In this document: one piece after another, positions 17,794 to 26,762 of the stretch
Layout: every line of letters starts with the position of its first letter
Numbering within the stretch: position 1 is the stretch's first letter
Source: Halomonas sp. HAL1
GTDB lineage: Bacteria > Pseudomonadota > Gammaproteobacteria > Pseudomonadales > Halomonadaceae
DNA: 64,000 nucleotides
Assembly: GCF_030544485.1 (NCBI RefSeq)
Contig: NZ_CP130610.1
Coordinates: 1,798,001 to 1,862,000, forward strand
Direction of reading: 5' to 3'
Program-made: the position numbers and the translations under genes
Notes under the pieces: generated by a model
The model's input: only the letters and a program-made list of their open reading frames with translations
Databases searched by the model: none
What the model was told of the DNA's origin: nothing

Positions 17794-18816
17794 ATGAAGG
17801 TCATGGTGCTTGAGAAACAGGGTGGGCCTTTGCAGTGTCATGAAAGGGTAATTCCTACGCCGGGGCCGGGGCAGGTACTGCTTAAAGTAGAGGCGTGCGC
17901 CGTGTGTCGTACTGACTTGCACCTACTCGATGGAGAATTGCCAGACATCCATTATCCGATTATTCCTGGCCACGAAATTATTGGTCATGTTGTCGAGTGT
18001 GGCCCTGGTGTGTCGCTGGAGAAGGGAGTACGACTGGGTATTCCCTGGCTAGGGTATAGCTGCGGTGAATGCCGTTACTGTTTACATGGGCAGGAGAACC
18101 TTTGTGATCAGGCGCGCTTTACTGGCTACCAGATTGATGGTGGCTTTGCTGAATACACGCTGGCGGACCATCGCTTCTGCTTTTCAATCGGCCCCGACTA
18201 TAGCGCTGTAGAAGCTGCTCCACTGATGTGTGCTGGTCTGATCGGCTATCGTTCTCTAGTCATGTGTGGCGATGACCTGCAGCGTCTCGGTATTTATGGC
18301 GTTGGCGCGGCGGCGCATATCGTGGCGCAGGTCGCAAAACGGCAGGGCGTGGAAGTGTACGCCTTTACTCGCCCGGGCGATAAAGCGTCTCAACGATTTG
18401 CGCAACACTTGGGCGCGATGTGGGTAGGTAGCTCTGAACAGTTGCCGGAGGTACCCCTGGATGCCGCTATCATTTTTGCACCCGTGGGGAAGCTGGTACC
18501 CCTTGCACTTCGTGCCGTGCGCAAAGGGGGAGTCGTTGTCTGTGGCGGTATACACATGACTGACATTCCCTCTTTCCCTTATGCGCTACTCTGGGGAGAG
18601 CGCCAATTACGCTCGGTAGCTAACCTGACCCGCCAGGACGGTAAGGCGTTTTTATCGCTGGCCTCCCAAGCGACCCTTCAAACCAGTACAACCTGCTATC
18701 CGCTCCACGCTGCTAATGAAGCGCTTAAGGATCTCAGGGAAGGCAAAGTAACCGGCGCTGCAGTATTGGTGATGGAGACATCACCAGCATCTGAGATGTT
18801 CGATGTCGATTCGTAA
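17794..18816 (+). CDS. Zinc-dependent alcohol dehydrogenase family protein
   Basis: A 340-residue medium-chain dehydrogenase. Catalytic zinc ligands are in CAVCRTDLHLLDG (Cys near 38) and GHEIIG (His-Glu near 61-62); the structural zinc lobe is CGECRYCLHGQENLC (90-104). A Rossmann motif GIYGVGAAAHIVAQ lies near 168-181. The pattern fits the zinc-binding alcohol dehydrogenase group that includes AdhA-like enzymes. It would interconvert alcohols and aldehydes with NAD(P)H, a redox outlet at low oxygen. The next gene (P-type ATPase) starts 134 bases on, same strand. A degenerate ANR-like sequence (17596-17609) is too weak to list. Confidence 0.88.
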   Translation: MKVMVLEKQGGPLQCHERVIPTPGPGQVLLKVEACAVCRTDLHLLDGELPDIHYPIIPGHEIIGHVVECGPGVSLEKGVRLGIPWLGYSCGECRYCLHGQENLCDQARFTGYQIDGGFAEYTLADHRFCFSIGPDYSAVEAAPLMCAGLIGYRSLVMCGDDLQRLGIYGVGAAAHIVAQVAKRQGVEVYAFTRPGDKASQRFAQHLGAMWVGSSEQLPEVPLDAAIIFAPVGKLVPLALRAVRKGGVVVCGGIHMTDIPSFPYALLWGERQLRSVANLTRQDGKAFLSLASQATLQTSTTCYPLHAANEALKDLREGKVTGAAVLVMETSPASEMFDVDS

Positions 18817-18950
18817 GTTGGGTACTTTGTTTTCCCACACCACGATCACTTTGCTTGCTGCCATGACCGTGATGAAGTCGATACCGTGACGGTGGTGATC
18901 TGTGACAGTGATTGCTTATTCCTCTTGGATACGTCTGCCAGGGAGTCAGG

Positions 18951-21683
18951 ATGGAAACGCCTACTGCCGATACCAGTTTGTTATTAGATAACTCGTCTTT
19001 GGGGGTTCATGCTAGGCATATTGATGAGGTCCTTGCGGACTTGAAGACTTCATCGTCGGGTCTGACAGCAGGCGAAGCGACCAGGCGCTTGGCTAAGTAC
19101 GGACGCAACCAGTTACCGGTAGTGGCTGGCCGCCACCCACTGTTTCGTTTTCTTGCGCATTTTCATAATGCATTAATCTATTTTCTGTTAGCGGCAGCGC
19201 TCGCTGCATCACTGCTAGGGCATTTTGTCGATGCATCGGTCATTGCTGCGGTGGTCTTAGTCAACGCCGTGGTCGGTTTTATTCAGGAAGGTAAGGCGGA
19301 AAAGGCGCTGAGCGCGATCCACAATCTTATCGCCCCGCACGCTTATCTGGTAAGAGAAGGAAGGCGAGTCAAGGTGCCTGTCGAAGAGATTGTACCTGGG
19401 GATATCGTGTCGCTTGAGCCAGGGGAACGGGTTCCTGCTGACCTGCGGCTTATTCGTACGAGTGCTTTACGTATCGAAGAAGCCATTCTGACTGGTGAGT
19501 CGGTAGCAGCAGAAAAGCAGGTAATACCAGCATCAAAGGAAGCTGCGCTGGGTGACCGGCACTCAATGGCCTATTCGGGTACGCTGGTGGCTGCTGGGCA
19601 AGGGCTAGGTGTCGTGGTCGCAACGGGGGGTGCTACGGAAATCGGGCGCATCAGTGCTTTGTTGCGAGAGGTGCAGCCATTGACCACACCGCTGCTGCGC
19701 CAGATTAATCATTTTGGAAAGCAGTTTACTTGGATCACCCTGGCGGTGGCGGCCGTACTCTTTGCCTTTGCGGTATTAGTACGTGGCTATGCATGGCCGG
19801 ACGCACTGATAGCTGTCGTTGCTCTGGCGGTGGGGGCTATTCCTGAAGGCTTACCAGCAGTCATCACCATTACATTGGCTATTGGTGTACAGCGCATGGC
19901 GCGTCGTCATGCAGCGATCCGGCAGCTACCGGCGGTAGAAACACTCGGCGCTACGTCGGTCATCTGTTCCGATAAGACCGGCACCTTGACGCGTAACGAA
20001 ATGACAGTGCGACGGCTGGAAGTCCCTCATGGGCAGTACACGGTGACAGGTTCGGGCTATGTGCCGGAAGGTCGGCTGGAAGCCGCTTCTACCGATGATG
20101 CTGCTGCGGATAAACAGCGGCTAGAGAGTAGTTGTTTAGTGCTATCGGGAGCGCTGTGCAACGATGCCCAATTGAACCAGGAAAATGGTGCTTGGCATGT
20201 GATGGGCGATCCGATGGAAGGGGCGCTGGTGGCGTTGGCGATGAAAGCTGGTTTGGAGCCGGAGCTAACCCGCCATGAATGGCCGCGACTTGATGAGATC
20301 CCCTTTGATGCCAAGCATCGTTTTATGGCCACGCTTCATCGCCATTCAGCAGGCGATGGTCGGATTTTTGTCAAGGGCGCCCCCGATGAACTGCTGACGA
20401 GATGTATCGCCCAAATAGATGGTGAAGGGACGGCGCCGTTAGACCGAGATACCTGGGGCGCCAAGGTCGCGAATGCAGCCGCCCAGGGAGAAAGAGTGCT
20501 CGGCTTTGCGGTTAAAACAGTAGCCTCCGATATTGATAAGCTGGCTTTTTCCGACCTGGATGGGCTTGTCTTCATTGGCCTGATAGGGTTTATCGACCCC
20601 CCGCGCCAAGAGGCAGTGGCCGCCATTAAAGAGTGCCACTCTGCAGGTATTGCGGTGAAAATGATTACCGGTGATCACGCTGAGACGGCTGCGGCGATTG
20701 CTCGGCAGCTAGGATTTGGAGAGGAACCATACGTCCTGACGGGGCGTGATCTTGATGACATTTCAGACACTGACCTGCCTGCTATCGTGACCGAAACCAG
20801 TGTGTTTGCTCGAACCAACCCTGAACACAAACTGCGTATCGTGCGTGCCTTGCAGTCGACGGGGGCGATCGTGGCCATGACCGGCGATGGCGTCAATGAT
20901 GCACCGTCGTTGAAGCAGGCAAATGTCGGTGTTGGCATGGGGCATAAAGGGACTGATGCAGCGAAGGAGGCCTCCCAGATGGTCTTGCTGGATGATAACT
21001 TCGCCTCCATCGTCGCTGCAGTGAATGAAGGGCGAGTAGTCTATGACAATATCCGCAAAGTAACCGCGTGGACACTGCCTACTAATGGCGGCGAGGTATT
21101 GGCGGTGATTGCCGCTATCTTGTTTAACTTCTCAATGCCGATGTCTGCGGTGCAGATTTTGTGGATCAATCTTGTTACGGCGGGCACCCTTGGCCTTGCT
21201 CTAGCGTTCGAACCGGCAGAGCCCAACGTCATGCAGCGCCGCCCTAGGCCTGCCAACCAAGGGCTGCTGACACCTTTTTTGATCTGGCGGGTAGCGCTTG
21301 TGTCGTTCCTGTTTCTGGCAGCGGTGTTGGGCGTATTTTTTTACTCACTAGGGCGAGGGGATGAGCTTGCGATGGCTCGCACCTTAGTGGTCAATTTGAT
21401 CGTCGTATTGGAAATTTTCTATCTATTTAACGTGCGCTATCTACACTACACTTCATTTAGCTGGCAGGGGCTAATAGGCACCCCCGCTGTGCTGTCTGCT
21501 GTCACTGTGGTGATCGTTGCTCAGGCATTGTTTACCTACTGGCCTGTTATGCATGCCCTTTTCGATACGCGTCCGTTAGCATTTTTGGATGGCGTATTAG
21601 TCATCAGCATCGGCATGGTGATGATGGCTATATTGGAAGTCGAGAAAATTGTGATGCGCCGAACAGGCTGGCTAAATCAATAA
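18951..21683 (+). CDS. P-type cation-transporting ATPase (P2 type)
   Basis: A 910-residue pump with all P-type signatures: TGES in the actuator domain (near 180), PEGLP in the fourth membrane segment, phosphorylation motif DKTGTLTRNE near 340, MTGDHAETA and TGDGVND in the hinge, and about ten membrane segments. PEGLPA in M4 is the pattern of calcium-type (P2A) pumps, but proton or sodium/potassium relatives share it, so the ion is open. Start ATG at 18951 follows GGAGTCAGG; the reading from 18912 adds a tail without a ribosome site. It is followed after 16 bases by the YjdF-like gene and forms a unit with it. Confidence 0.9.
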   Translation: METPTADTSLLLDNSSLGVHARHIDEVLADLKTSSSGLTAGEATRRLAKYGRNQLPVVAGRHPLFRFLAHFHNALIYFLLAAALAASLLGHFVDASVIAAVVLVNAVVGFIQEGKAEKALSAIHNLIAPHAYLVREGRRVKVPVEEIVPGDIVSLEPGERVPADLRLIRTSALRIEEAILTGESVAAEKQVIPASKEAALGDRHSMAYSGTLVAAGQGLGVVVATGGATEIGRISALLREVQPLTTPLLRQINHFGKQFTWITLAVAAVLFAFAVLVRGYAWPDALIAVVALAVGAIPEGLPAVITITLAIGVQRMARRHAAIRQLPAVETLGATSVICSDKTGTLTRNEMTVRRLEVPHGQYTVTGSGYVPEGRLEAASTDDAAADKQRLESSCLVLSGALCNDAQLNQENGAWHVMGDPMEGALVALAMKAGLEPELTRHEWPRLDEIPFDAKHRFMATLHRHSAGDGRIFVKGAPDELLTRCIAQIDGEGTAPLDRDTWGAKVANAAAQGERVLGFAVKTVASDIDKLAFSDLDGLVFIGLIGFIDPPRQEAVAAIKECHSAGIAVKMITGDHAETAAAIARQLGFGEEPYVLTGRDLDDISDTDLPAIVTETSVFARTNPEHKLRIVRALQSTGAIVAMTGDGVNDAPSLKQANVGVGMGHKGTDAAKEASQMVLLDDNFASIVAAVNEGRVVYDNIRKVTAWTLPTNGGEVLAVIAAILFNFSMPMSAVQILWINLVTAGTLGLALAFEPAEPNVMQRRPRPANQGLLTPFLIWRVALVSFLFLAAVLGVFFYSLGRGDELAMARTLVVNLIVVLEIFYLFNVRYLHYTSFSWQGLIGTPAVLSAVTVVIVAQALFTYWPVMHALFDTRPLAFLDGVLVISIGMVMMAILEVEKIVMRRTGWLNQ

Positions 21684-21699
21684 ACAGAGGTAGAGGAGT

Positions 21700-22377
21700 G
21701 TGTCTAGGATTAAGCAAGTACGTGCTCGGCTGCTAACGCTTGATCCGTTTCCTGTATGGCTGTTTGTTGGCTTTGTGCTGTTCTGGATATGGCTGGCCAT
21801 AGCACCTTATTACCGCTCAGATTGGCTGCTTGAAAATATTCTGGTGTTTGCCGCGGTGCCCGTATTGGGTTGGTTGTGGTATCAGGGTGGTGTCTCGCGT
21901 CTGGCATGGTTAAGCATTTTTCTATTTTTAATATTTCATGAAGTTGGTGCTCATTATACCTATTCTGAAGTGCCCTATGACCACTGGTTGAGAACACTGC
22001 TTGGGTTTTCTCTGGACCAACGGTTTAGCTTTGAGCGTAATCAGTACGACCGCTGGGTACATTTCCTTTATGGACTGCTACTTTTTCCACTGATGAAAGA
22101 TCTTGTGAAAAGACGCCTACTATATGAGGCAGTTTTATGGCGCCTACTACCGGTGGTGCTGATTTTATCCCATTCGGCGTTTTATGAGATTGCTGAGTGG
22201 CTGGCTGTTGTACTCTTCCCAGGGGAATTGGGGGAGTCATACCTAGGTGCCCAGGGAGATATTTGGGATGCGCAGAAGGATATGGCGTTAGCACTTTTAG
22301 GAGCTTTCATAGCCAGTGCGCTGAGTGTGCCAGTGCGCTATTTAGTAGCTAGAATTAGCTCGGCCGCCAATAAATAG
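21700..22377 (+). CDS. DUF2238 (YjdF-like) membrane protein
   Basis: A 225-residue inner-membrane protein with six or so hydrophobic segments, starting with GTG after GAGGTAGAGGAGT. It has the family markers EVGAHYTYSEVPYDHW and QYDRWVHFLYGLL and, later, HSAFYEIAEW and GAQGDIWDAQKDM: conserved His, Asp and Glu residues within membrane helices. Function unknown. The 16-base gap to the P-type ATPase suggests a joint transcript and perhaps a joint role at the membrane. Confidence 0.85.
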   Translation: MSRIKQVRARLLTLDPFPVWLFVGFVLFWIWLAIAPYYRSDWLLENILVFAAVPVLGWLWYQGGVSRLAWLSIFLFLIFHEVGAHYTYSEVPYDHWLRTLLGFSLDQRFSFERNQYDRWVHFLYGLLLFPLMKDLVKRRLLYEAVLWRLLPVVLILSHSAFYEIAEWLAVVLFPGELGESYLGAQGDIWDAQKDMALALLGAFIASALSVPVRYLVARISSAANK

Positions 22378-22822
22378 GCAGTTTTAATAGTGGGTAGAAG
22401 CTATTCTAAAATACATCAATGCACCACTGAAAGGAGTGGTAGCATTGTGCTTTACTACTGCTAACAGTTGCATGGGGTGATAGATAAAAAATATTAACTT
22501 TAGTATTCTCTTGTTGATTTAGTCATATGAAAATCTTGCAGTTTATTAAGTTGTTTTATAGCGTTTATTTGAGGCGCTATGCAGTAAGTGTATAAGTTTT
22601 TTTAGGGGTTGGATATGGGGTTTGTATGATTACGTCTTAAGACTTATTTGGTTGCTTAAGTCGCTAAAAGTTGTTGCCTATCGTTTTGCGTGTTTTATTT
22701 ATTTCTCTAATCGTGGAGGGTTTATTCCACTATATATTAGTGGGCGACGCTCAGCTTCGTTAGCTAGCCAGGCTCAAAGAACACAAAATGAATAGCGTCT
22801 TCATCAAGCTAGCCATACAGAG
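22378..22822. other. AT-rich convergent intergenic region
   Basis: 445 bases between the convergent YjdF-like and PHA synthase genes. AT-rich, no gene and no clear terminator found. Confidence 0.5.
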
Positions 22823-24550
22823 CTATGCTTTTCTGACATAGCTGCCGGGGGCGTTTTCGAGAGGTGGGTAGTTTTGTGAACCAACGTGAGGTGCCTCGAC
22901 AAGGGGGCCTGATCTTGCTGCCAACCATGATTGCCATGCACCCCACCAGGAGCCTGGCTTAATTGCTGTACGCTCCAGCCACGTGTCTGGATCAATATAG
23001 GAGTCACCTTCAAAGGCGGTGGCTATTCGATAATGCCGATGCGATTGTTCAGGGGGACTAATAATACCCGCGTTATGACCACCGCTAGTGAGCAAAAAAG
23101 TAATCTCCGGTGCATCTGCAAGAAGGTGCAATCTATAAGTGGATCGCCATGGTGCGACATGGTCCCACTCTGTGCCAACACAGAAAATAGGTATTTGTAT
23201 ATCGCTAAGCGCCACCGGGCGGCCTTCTACCCGCAAGCGTCCTTCGGCTAAGTCATTATTTAAAAATAGGGTACGCAAATATTCAGAATGCATACGGTAG
23301 GGCATGCGCGTTGCATCGGTGTTCCAGGCGAGAAGGTCGTTAATGGGTTGCCTTGCGCCTAACAAATACTCGTTCACGGCCCGGGACCAGATTAAATCGT
23401 TGGAGCGCAGTATCTGGAATACCCCTGACATTTGTTTCGTATCGAGAATGCCCTGAGCCCACATTAAGTCTTCAAGGAAAGCGAGCTGCTTTTCATCAAT
23501 AAAAAGCATTAGTTCACCAGCTTCTCGGAAGTCCGTTTGTGCGGCGAAGAGTGTCATTGAGGCCAAGCGGTTGGCTCCATTTCTGGCCATCGCAGAAGCG
23601 GTAATAGCCAACAGGGTGCCGCCCAGGCAGTAGCCTACCGCATGTATTTTCTGACTAGGAAATAAGTTTTCGATGACATAGAGACTCGCCAGAATGCCTT
23701 GTTGCCGATAGTCATCCATTCCAATATCGCGATCTTCGGCCGTTGGGTTGCGCCAGGAAATTATAAAAACCGTATGGCCATGATCGACTAAGTACTTAAC
23801 AAGCGAGTTATGGGGGGACAAATCCAGGATGTAATACTTCATGATCCATGCAGGCACAATGAGTATAGGCATCACATGTACTTCTTCTGTAGTAGGGGTG
23901 TACTGGATTAGCTCGATCAGATGATTGCGAAAGATAACCTTGCCCGGTGTAATTGCTACATTTTCTCCAACGACATACATTTCAGAACCCGCTGACCTTT
24001 TGCCGAGATAGTGGTTTTGGATATCTTCACAGTAGTGCTGCAGCCCTTGTATTAAGTTGGCTCCAGCGCTCTCAACAGTTTTTTGGAGCACCGCGGGATT
24101 AGTCAGTAAAAAATTGGAGGGCGAGAACACATCAAGCCACTGGCGGGCACCGAATTCTACTGCCTGCTCGTGATGCAGGGATAAGCCGCGTAGTCCGGTG
24201 GTGGCGTTATGCCACCACTGCTGTTGAAGAAGGAAGCCCTGATAAAGCAGATTATAGGGGAAGTAACGCCAGGCAGGGTCACGAAAACGACGATCCTGGG
24301 GCAGGGGATCAATACAAGCTGTGGCATTGGGGTCGAAGGCCGAATGGCTGGCCCAAGACAGCAAGCGTAGCTGTTTCTTCATTGCTTTTTGTACTAGATG
24401 AGCTTGAGTTCCAGGAGAAGTCTGGAGGCTTGATAGCCAGTCCAAGTAAGTCAGCATGGCCGATGTAGGAGAAATGCCGAGTGTTAGCCCTGCCAGTGAT
24501 GCTCGTACCAGCCTGTCCAAATGTTGGTATTGTGTCTCATCATAAAGCAT
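22823..24550 (-). CDS. phaC: Class I-type polyhydroxyalkanoate synthase
   Basis: A 575-residue PHA synthase that polymerises hydroxyacyl-CoA into storage polyester. The N-terminal domain covers about 1-200 (RRFRDPAWRYFPYNLLYQGF near 87-106). The alpha/beta hydrolase part has the lipase-like box GYCLGG with the nucleophile Cys308, Asp463 (TEWDHVAPW) and His492 (SGGHNAG), the full triad. No phaA or phaB lies beside it; a phasin-like gene is 6 kb away. It is divergent from hsp20 and shares the 433-base region between them. In this setting it may be a second, stress-linked PHA synthase rather than the main one. Confidence 0.9.
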   Translation of the reverse strand: MLYDETQYQHLDRLVRASLAGLTLGISPTSAMLTYLDWLSSLQTSPGTQAHLVQKAMKKQLRLLSWASHSAFDPNATACIDPLPQDRRFRDPAWRYFPYNLLYQGFLLQQQWWHNATTGLRGLSLHHEQAVEFGARQWLDVFSPSNFLLTNPAVLQKTVESAGANLIQGLQHYCEDIQNHYLGKRSAGSEMYVVGENVAITPGKVIFRNHLIELIQYTPTTEEVHVMPILIVPAWIMKYYILDLSPHNSLVKYLVDHGHTVFIISWRNPTAEDRDIGMDDYRQQGILASLYVIENLFPSQKIHAVGYCLGGTLLAITASAMARNGANRLASMTLFAAQTDFREAGELMLFIDEKQLAFLEDLMWAQGILDTKQMSGVFQILRSNDLIWSRAVNEYLLGARQPINDLLAWNTDATRMPYRMHSEYLRTLFLNNDLAEGRLRVEGRPVALSDIQIPIFCVGTEWDHVAPWRSTYRLHLLADAPEITFLLTSGGHNAGIISPPEQSHRHYRIATAFEGDSYIDPDTWLERTAIKPGSWWGAWQSWLAARSGPLVEAPHVGSQNYPPLENAPGSYVRKA

Positions 24551-24983
24551 TGTTATTAACCCTAGAAACTGAGCGTTAGTTTATCTAACAATAACACTTA
24601 CTTACCTTTACTGGTTCACTTTACTCGAGTGCCAAGTGACGCTGATGCCACTGTACTTTAAGCTGTCCGTATATATAACAAAAGCAATAACGAAAAATTA
24701 TTGTGATATGAGTTCTATTGATAGGTTTAATATGAGTTCAAATTGGCTGCTACACAATAATTTTACTACCATTTTATAGGTGAGTTGGGGTGAAGCTGGT
24801 TTTAATTGCTCTGGATCAAGTTTTTTGCGTATTAGTGCTTTTTGATTACATGTGTCACCTTCTAAATAAAAATGTTTGCGCTATAAATATACCATGGCTT
24901 GTAATGTAGCCATTGAGAAAAAGAAGGATAAAAATGCAATTTAGCCCTTTTCTTAAGTAAAAGAAATACATAGGAGTAGTGTC
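24551..24983. other. Divergent promoter region between phaC and hsp20
   Basis: 433 AT-rich bases with no gene. It holds the ANR-like site at 24806-24819. I looked for a sigma-32 promoter before hsp20 and did not find one. Confidence 0.5.
24806..24819 (+). promoter_or_regulatory. ANR/FNR-like box upstream of hsp20
   Basis: TTGCTCTGGATCAA matches TTGAT-N4-ATCAA at 9 of 10 positions. A loose -10 (TGATTA at 24843) lies 37 bases on, the same distance as for the two ferritin-like genes. The site could also act on phaC in the other direction. Confidence 0.5.
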
Positions 24984-25487
24984 ATGGAAAAAGCAATCAG
25001 CAAGCCTGTAATGGCGGAAAAAGATACGGACTCACTTTCCAGTAAGCGCTCTTTAAGCCCGCTGGAAGAGTTTGATCGTATGATAGAGGGTTTCTTCGAG
25101 CGCAGCTGGATGAAGCCCTTTTTCAAGGAAGACTTAATAAAAGAACGGCTAGGTTTTTTCGGTCAACATAACCCTAAAGTTGACATCATTGATCGAGACA
25201 TAGAAATCGAAGTGCGCGCTGAGATGCCAGGGGTTGACCGGAAAGAAATAGACCTGGAAATAACCGAACACGCCGTGATGTTGAAAGGCCAGCGTTCTGG
25301 AGAAACCCAGGAAAAACAGGATGAGTATTACCATTCAGAAATTTGGCAAGGTGCCTTTTCTCGGACGATTGCCTTGCCAGTAGAAGTGGATACTAAACAT
25401 GCTGAAGCTAAATTTAAAGACGGCATATTGACAATCACCATGCCAAAAGCCAAACAGGCTTTACGGCGCAAGCTTGAAATCAAGTAG
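24984..25487 (+). CDS. Hsp20 / alpha-crystallin small heat shock protein
   Basis: A 167-residue small heat shock protein that holds unfolding proteins in a refoldable state. N-terminal arm with FFERSWMKPFFKED (about 37-50); alpha-crystallin domain from about 65 to 155 with VDIIDRDIEIEVRAEMPGV at its start and the closing FKDGILTITMPKA. No C-terminal I-x-I is evident beyond LEIK. Start follows AGGAGTAGTGTC. It is followed 61 bases on by the BON gene. Expression may depend on ANR rather than sigma-32. Confidence 0.93.
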   Translation: MEKAISKPVMAEKDTDSLSSKRSLSPLEEFDRMIEGFFERSWMKPFFKEDLIKERLGFFGQHNPKVDIIDRDIEIEVRAEMPGVDRKEIDLEITEHAVMLKGQRSGETQEKQDEYYHSEIWQGAFSRTIALPVEVDTKHAEAKFKDGILTITMPKAKQALRRKLEIK

Positions 25488-25548
25488 GTAGAGTGAGTAT
25501 TTCTACGTAATAAGAAGATTTGCTTGCAAAACTGAAGGAGTACTAAGG

Positions 25549-26199
25549 ATGCCAAAGTCAGATAGTCAAATTCAGAAAGATGTGCTTGCCGAACTCGAGT
25601 ATGAACCCACTGTTCGTGCTTCGAATATTGGGGTAGAGGTTAACGACGGCATTGTGACATTAGCAGGCCATGTAGATAGTTATGCAGAGAAGTGGCATGC
25701 AGAAATGGCAGCGCAGCGAGTTAGCGGTGTTAAAGGCGTTGCCGTTGAAATGGATGTAAAATTGCCTGGGAATAACAAGCGCACTGATGCGGATATTGCT
25801 CGTGCGGTTAAAAATACGCTGGAGTGGAATATATACATTCCAAATGACCCATTAAAGGTAATGGTTGAAGACGGTTGGGTGACGCTAACCGGCGAAGTCC
25901 CCTGGGAGTATCAACGGCGTTTGGCTGCTAGTTCCATACGCTACTTGACAGGGGTTACGGGTGTGAGTAACCAAATCGTTCTCAAACCTAAGCCTACCGC
26001 TGCTGCTGTCAAGGCCGATATTGAGGCCTCACTTAAACGTAGAGCTATCCAGGATGCCAATGCGATCAAAGTCGAGGTGCACGATCACGACGTAATACTA
26101 AGTGGCAAGGCACACAGCATCGCGGAAAAAGACTTAATACACCATTCTGCATGGAGTTCGCCCGGCGTATGGAAGGTAATAGATGATATAAGGGTTTGA
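25549..26199 (+). CDS. BON-domain protein with three BON repeats
   Basis: A 216-residue protein with three BON domains at about 5-73, 79-147 and 150-216; each has the pattern helix, then G-x-V-x-L-x-G (DGIVTLAGHV, DGWVTLTGEV, HDVILSGKA). Unlike OsmY it starts MPKSDSQIQKDVLAEL with no signal peptide, so it appears cytosolic. BON domains bind membranes or lipids and are linked to osmotic and envelope stress. It follows hsp20 closely and is probably co-transcribed. Good AAGGAG site upstream. Confidence 0.88.
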   Translation: MPKSDSQIQKDVLAELEYEPTVRASNIGVEVNDGIVTLAGHVDSYAEKWHAEMAAQRVSGVKGVAVEMDVKLPGNNKRTDADIARAVKNTLEWNIYIPNDPLKVMVEDGWVTLTGEVPWEYQRRLAASSIRYLTGVTGVSNQIVLKPKPTAAAVKADIEASLKRRAIQDANAIKVEVHDHDVILSGKAHSIAEKDLIHHSAWSSPGVWKVIDDIRV

Positions 26200-26293
26200 A
26201 GGCGATAAGTAATAAAATTTCAAAACGTAGAATGGTCATCGAATCGCTAGAAGGGTTCGATGACTCTATCTTTTGTCTGCCGTTTTTTGTTGA

Positions 26294-26527
26294 ATTGATG
26301 TTCTCTATCACTATATCCGCTCGTTTGAGACGCTGGGTGAACCGGCCCCAGCCTACCTGCCACCGGGCGAGACACCTCCCGCCCCCTATGTGGATTTATC
26401 CCGGAGTTATTTATCGACGAGATGGCTACGTCAGAAGGATTTTGTCGTGGCGCTTGCCGTAGCCCCACTTCATAATCGACCCAGCTATCGTATGGTAGCG
26501 TCGGTGAAGGCCAAAATAATTTATTAG
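26294..26527 (+). pseudogene. Gene fragment, C-terminal part of an unknown protein
   Basis: This frame is open from a stop at 26291 to TAG at 26527 and reads like protein: YHYIRSFETLGEPAPAYLPP, then YVDLSRSYLSTRWLRQKDF and VVALAVAPLHNRP. There is no start codon with a ribosome site, so it is best read as the tail of a disrupted gene. I do not recognise the family. It ends exactly where the minus-strand small ORF (26528) ends. Confidence 0.4.
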
Positions 26528-26707
26528 CTAGCAGATAGTGCCTTCAACCATAGGGCCGGGGGAATGAAGGGTGATGACCACCTTCCTATCGCCAAGATCC
26601 ACCGCCTCGAACTGACCTTGGGTAATGTGCCAGCTAAGACGCTGACAGGCGCAGGCTATCGTCTGCGTTGAGAGGCCGTCATCAACTATAAGCTTTAAAT
26701 TTATCAT
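26528..26707 (-). CDS. Small hypothetical protein beside IS30 (59 aa)
   Basis: From the ATG at 26707 (MINLKLIVDDGLSTQTIACA) 59 codons run to a stop abutting the plus-strand fragment. The sequence looks protein-like (QRLSWHITQGQFEAVDLGDR) but has no ribosome site, because the left end of the IS30 element begins 8 bases upstream. If the element is removed, the flank joins to give another in-frame ATG just before this one. The gene may have lost its promoter or first codons to the insertion. Family unknown. Confidence 0.4.
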   Translation of the reverse strand: MINLKLIVDDGLSTQTIACACQRLSWHITQGQFEAVDLGDRKVVITLHSPGPMVEGTIC

Positions 26708-26714
26708 CTTGGCC

Positions 26715-26732
26715 GCAGAAACTGAGTGCAAC
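26715..26732 (+). repeat. IS30 left terminal inverted repeat
   Basis: GCAGAAACTGAGTGCAAC; 15 of 18 bases match the reversed right end. Confidence 0.75.
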
Positions 26733-26762
26733 ACCTAAGAATTTTAGTAAGGTGTTGGATTT

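Noticed and set aside
26196..26462. 88-codon plus-strand reading after the BON gene
   Set aside because: It overlaps the more protein-like fragment frame at 26294-26527, has no ribosome site of its own and reads as Arg/Pro-rich out-of-frame sequence.
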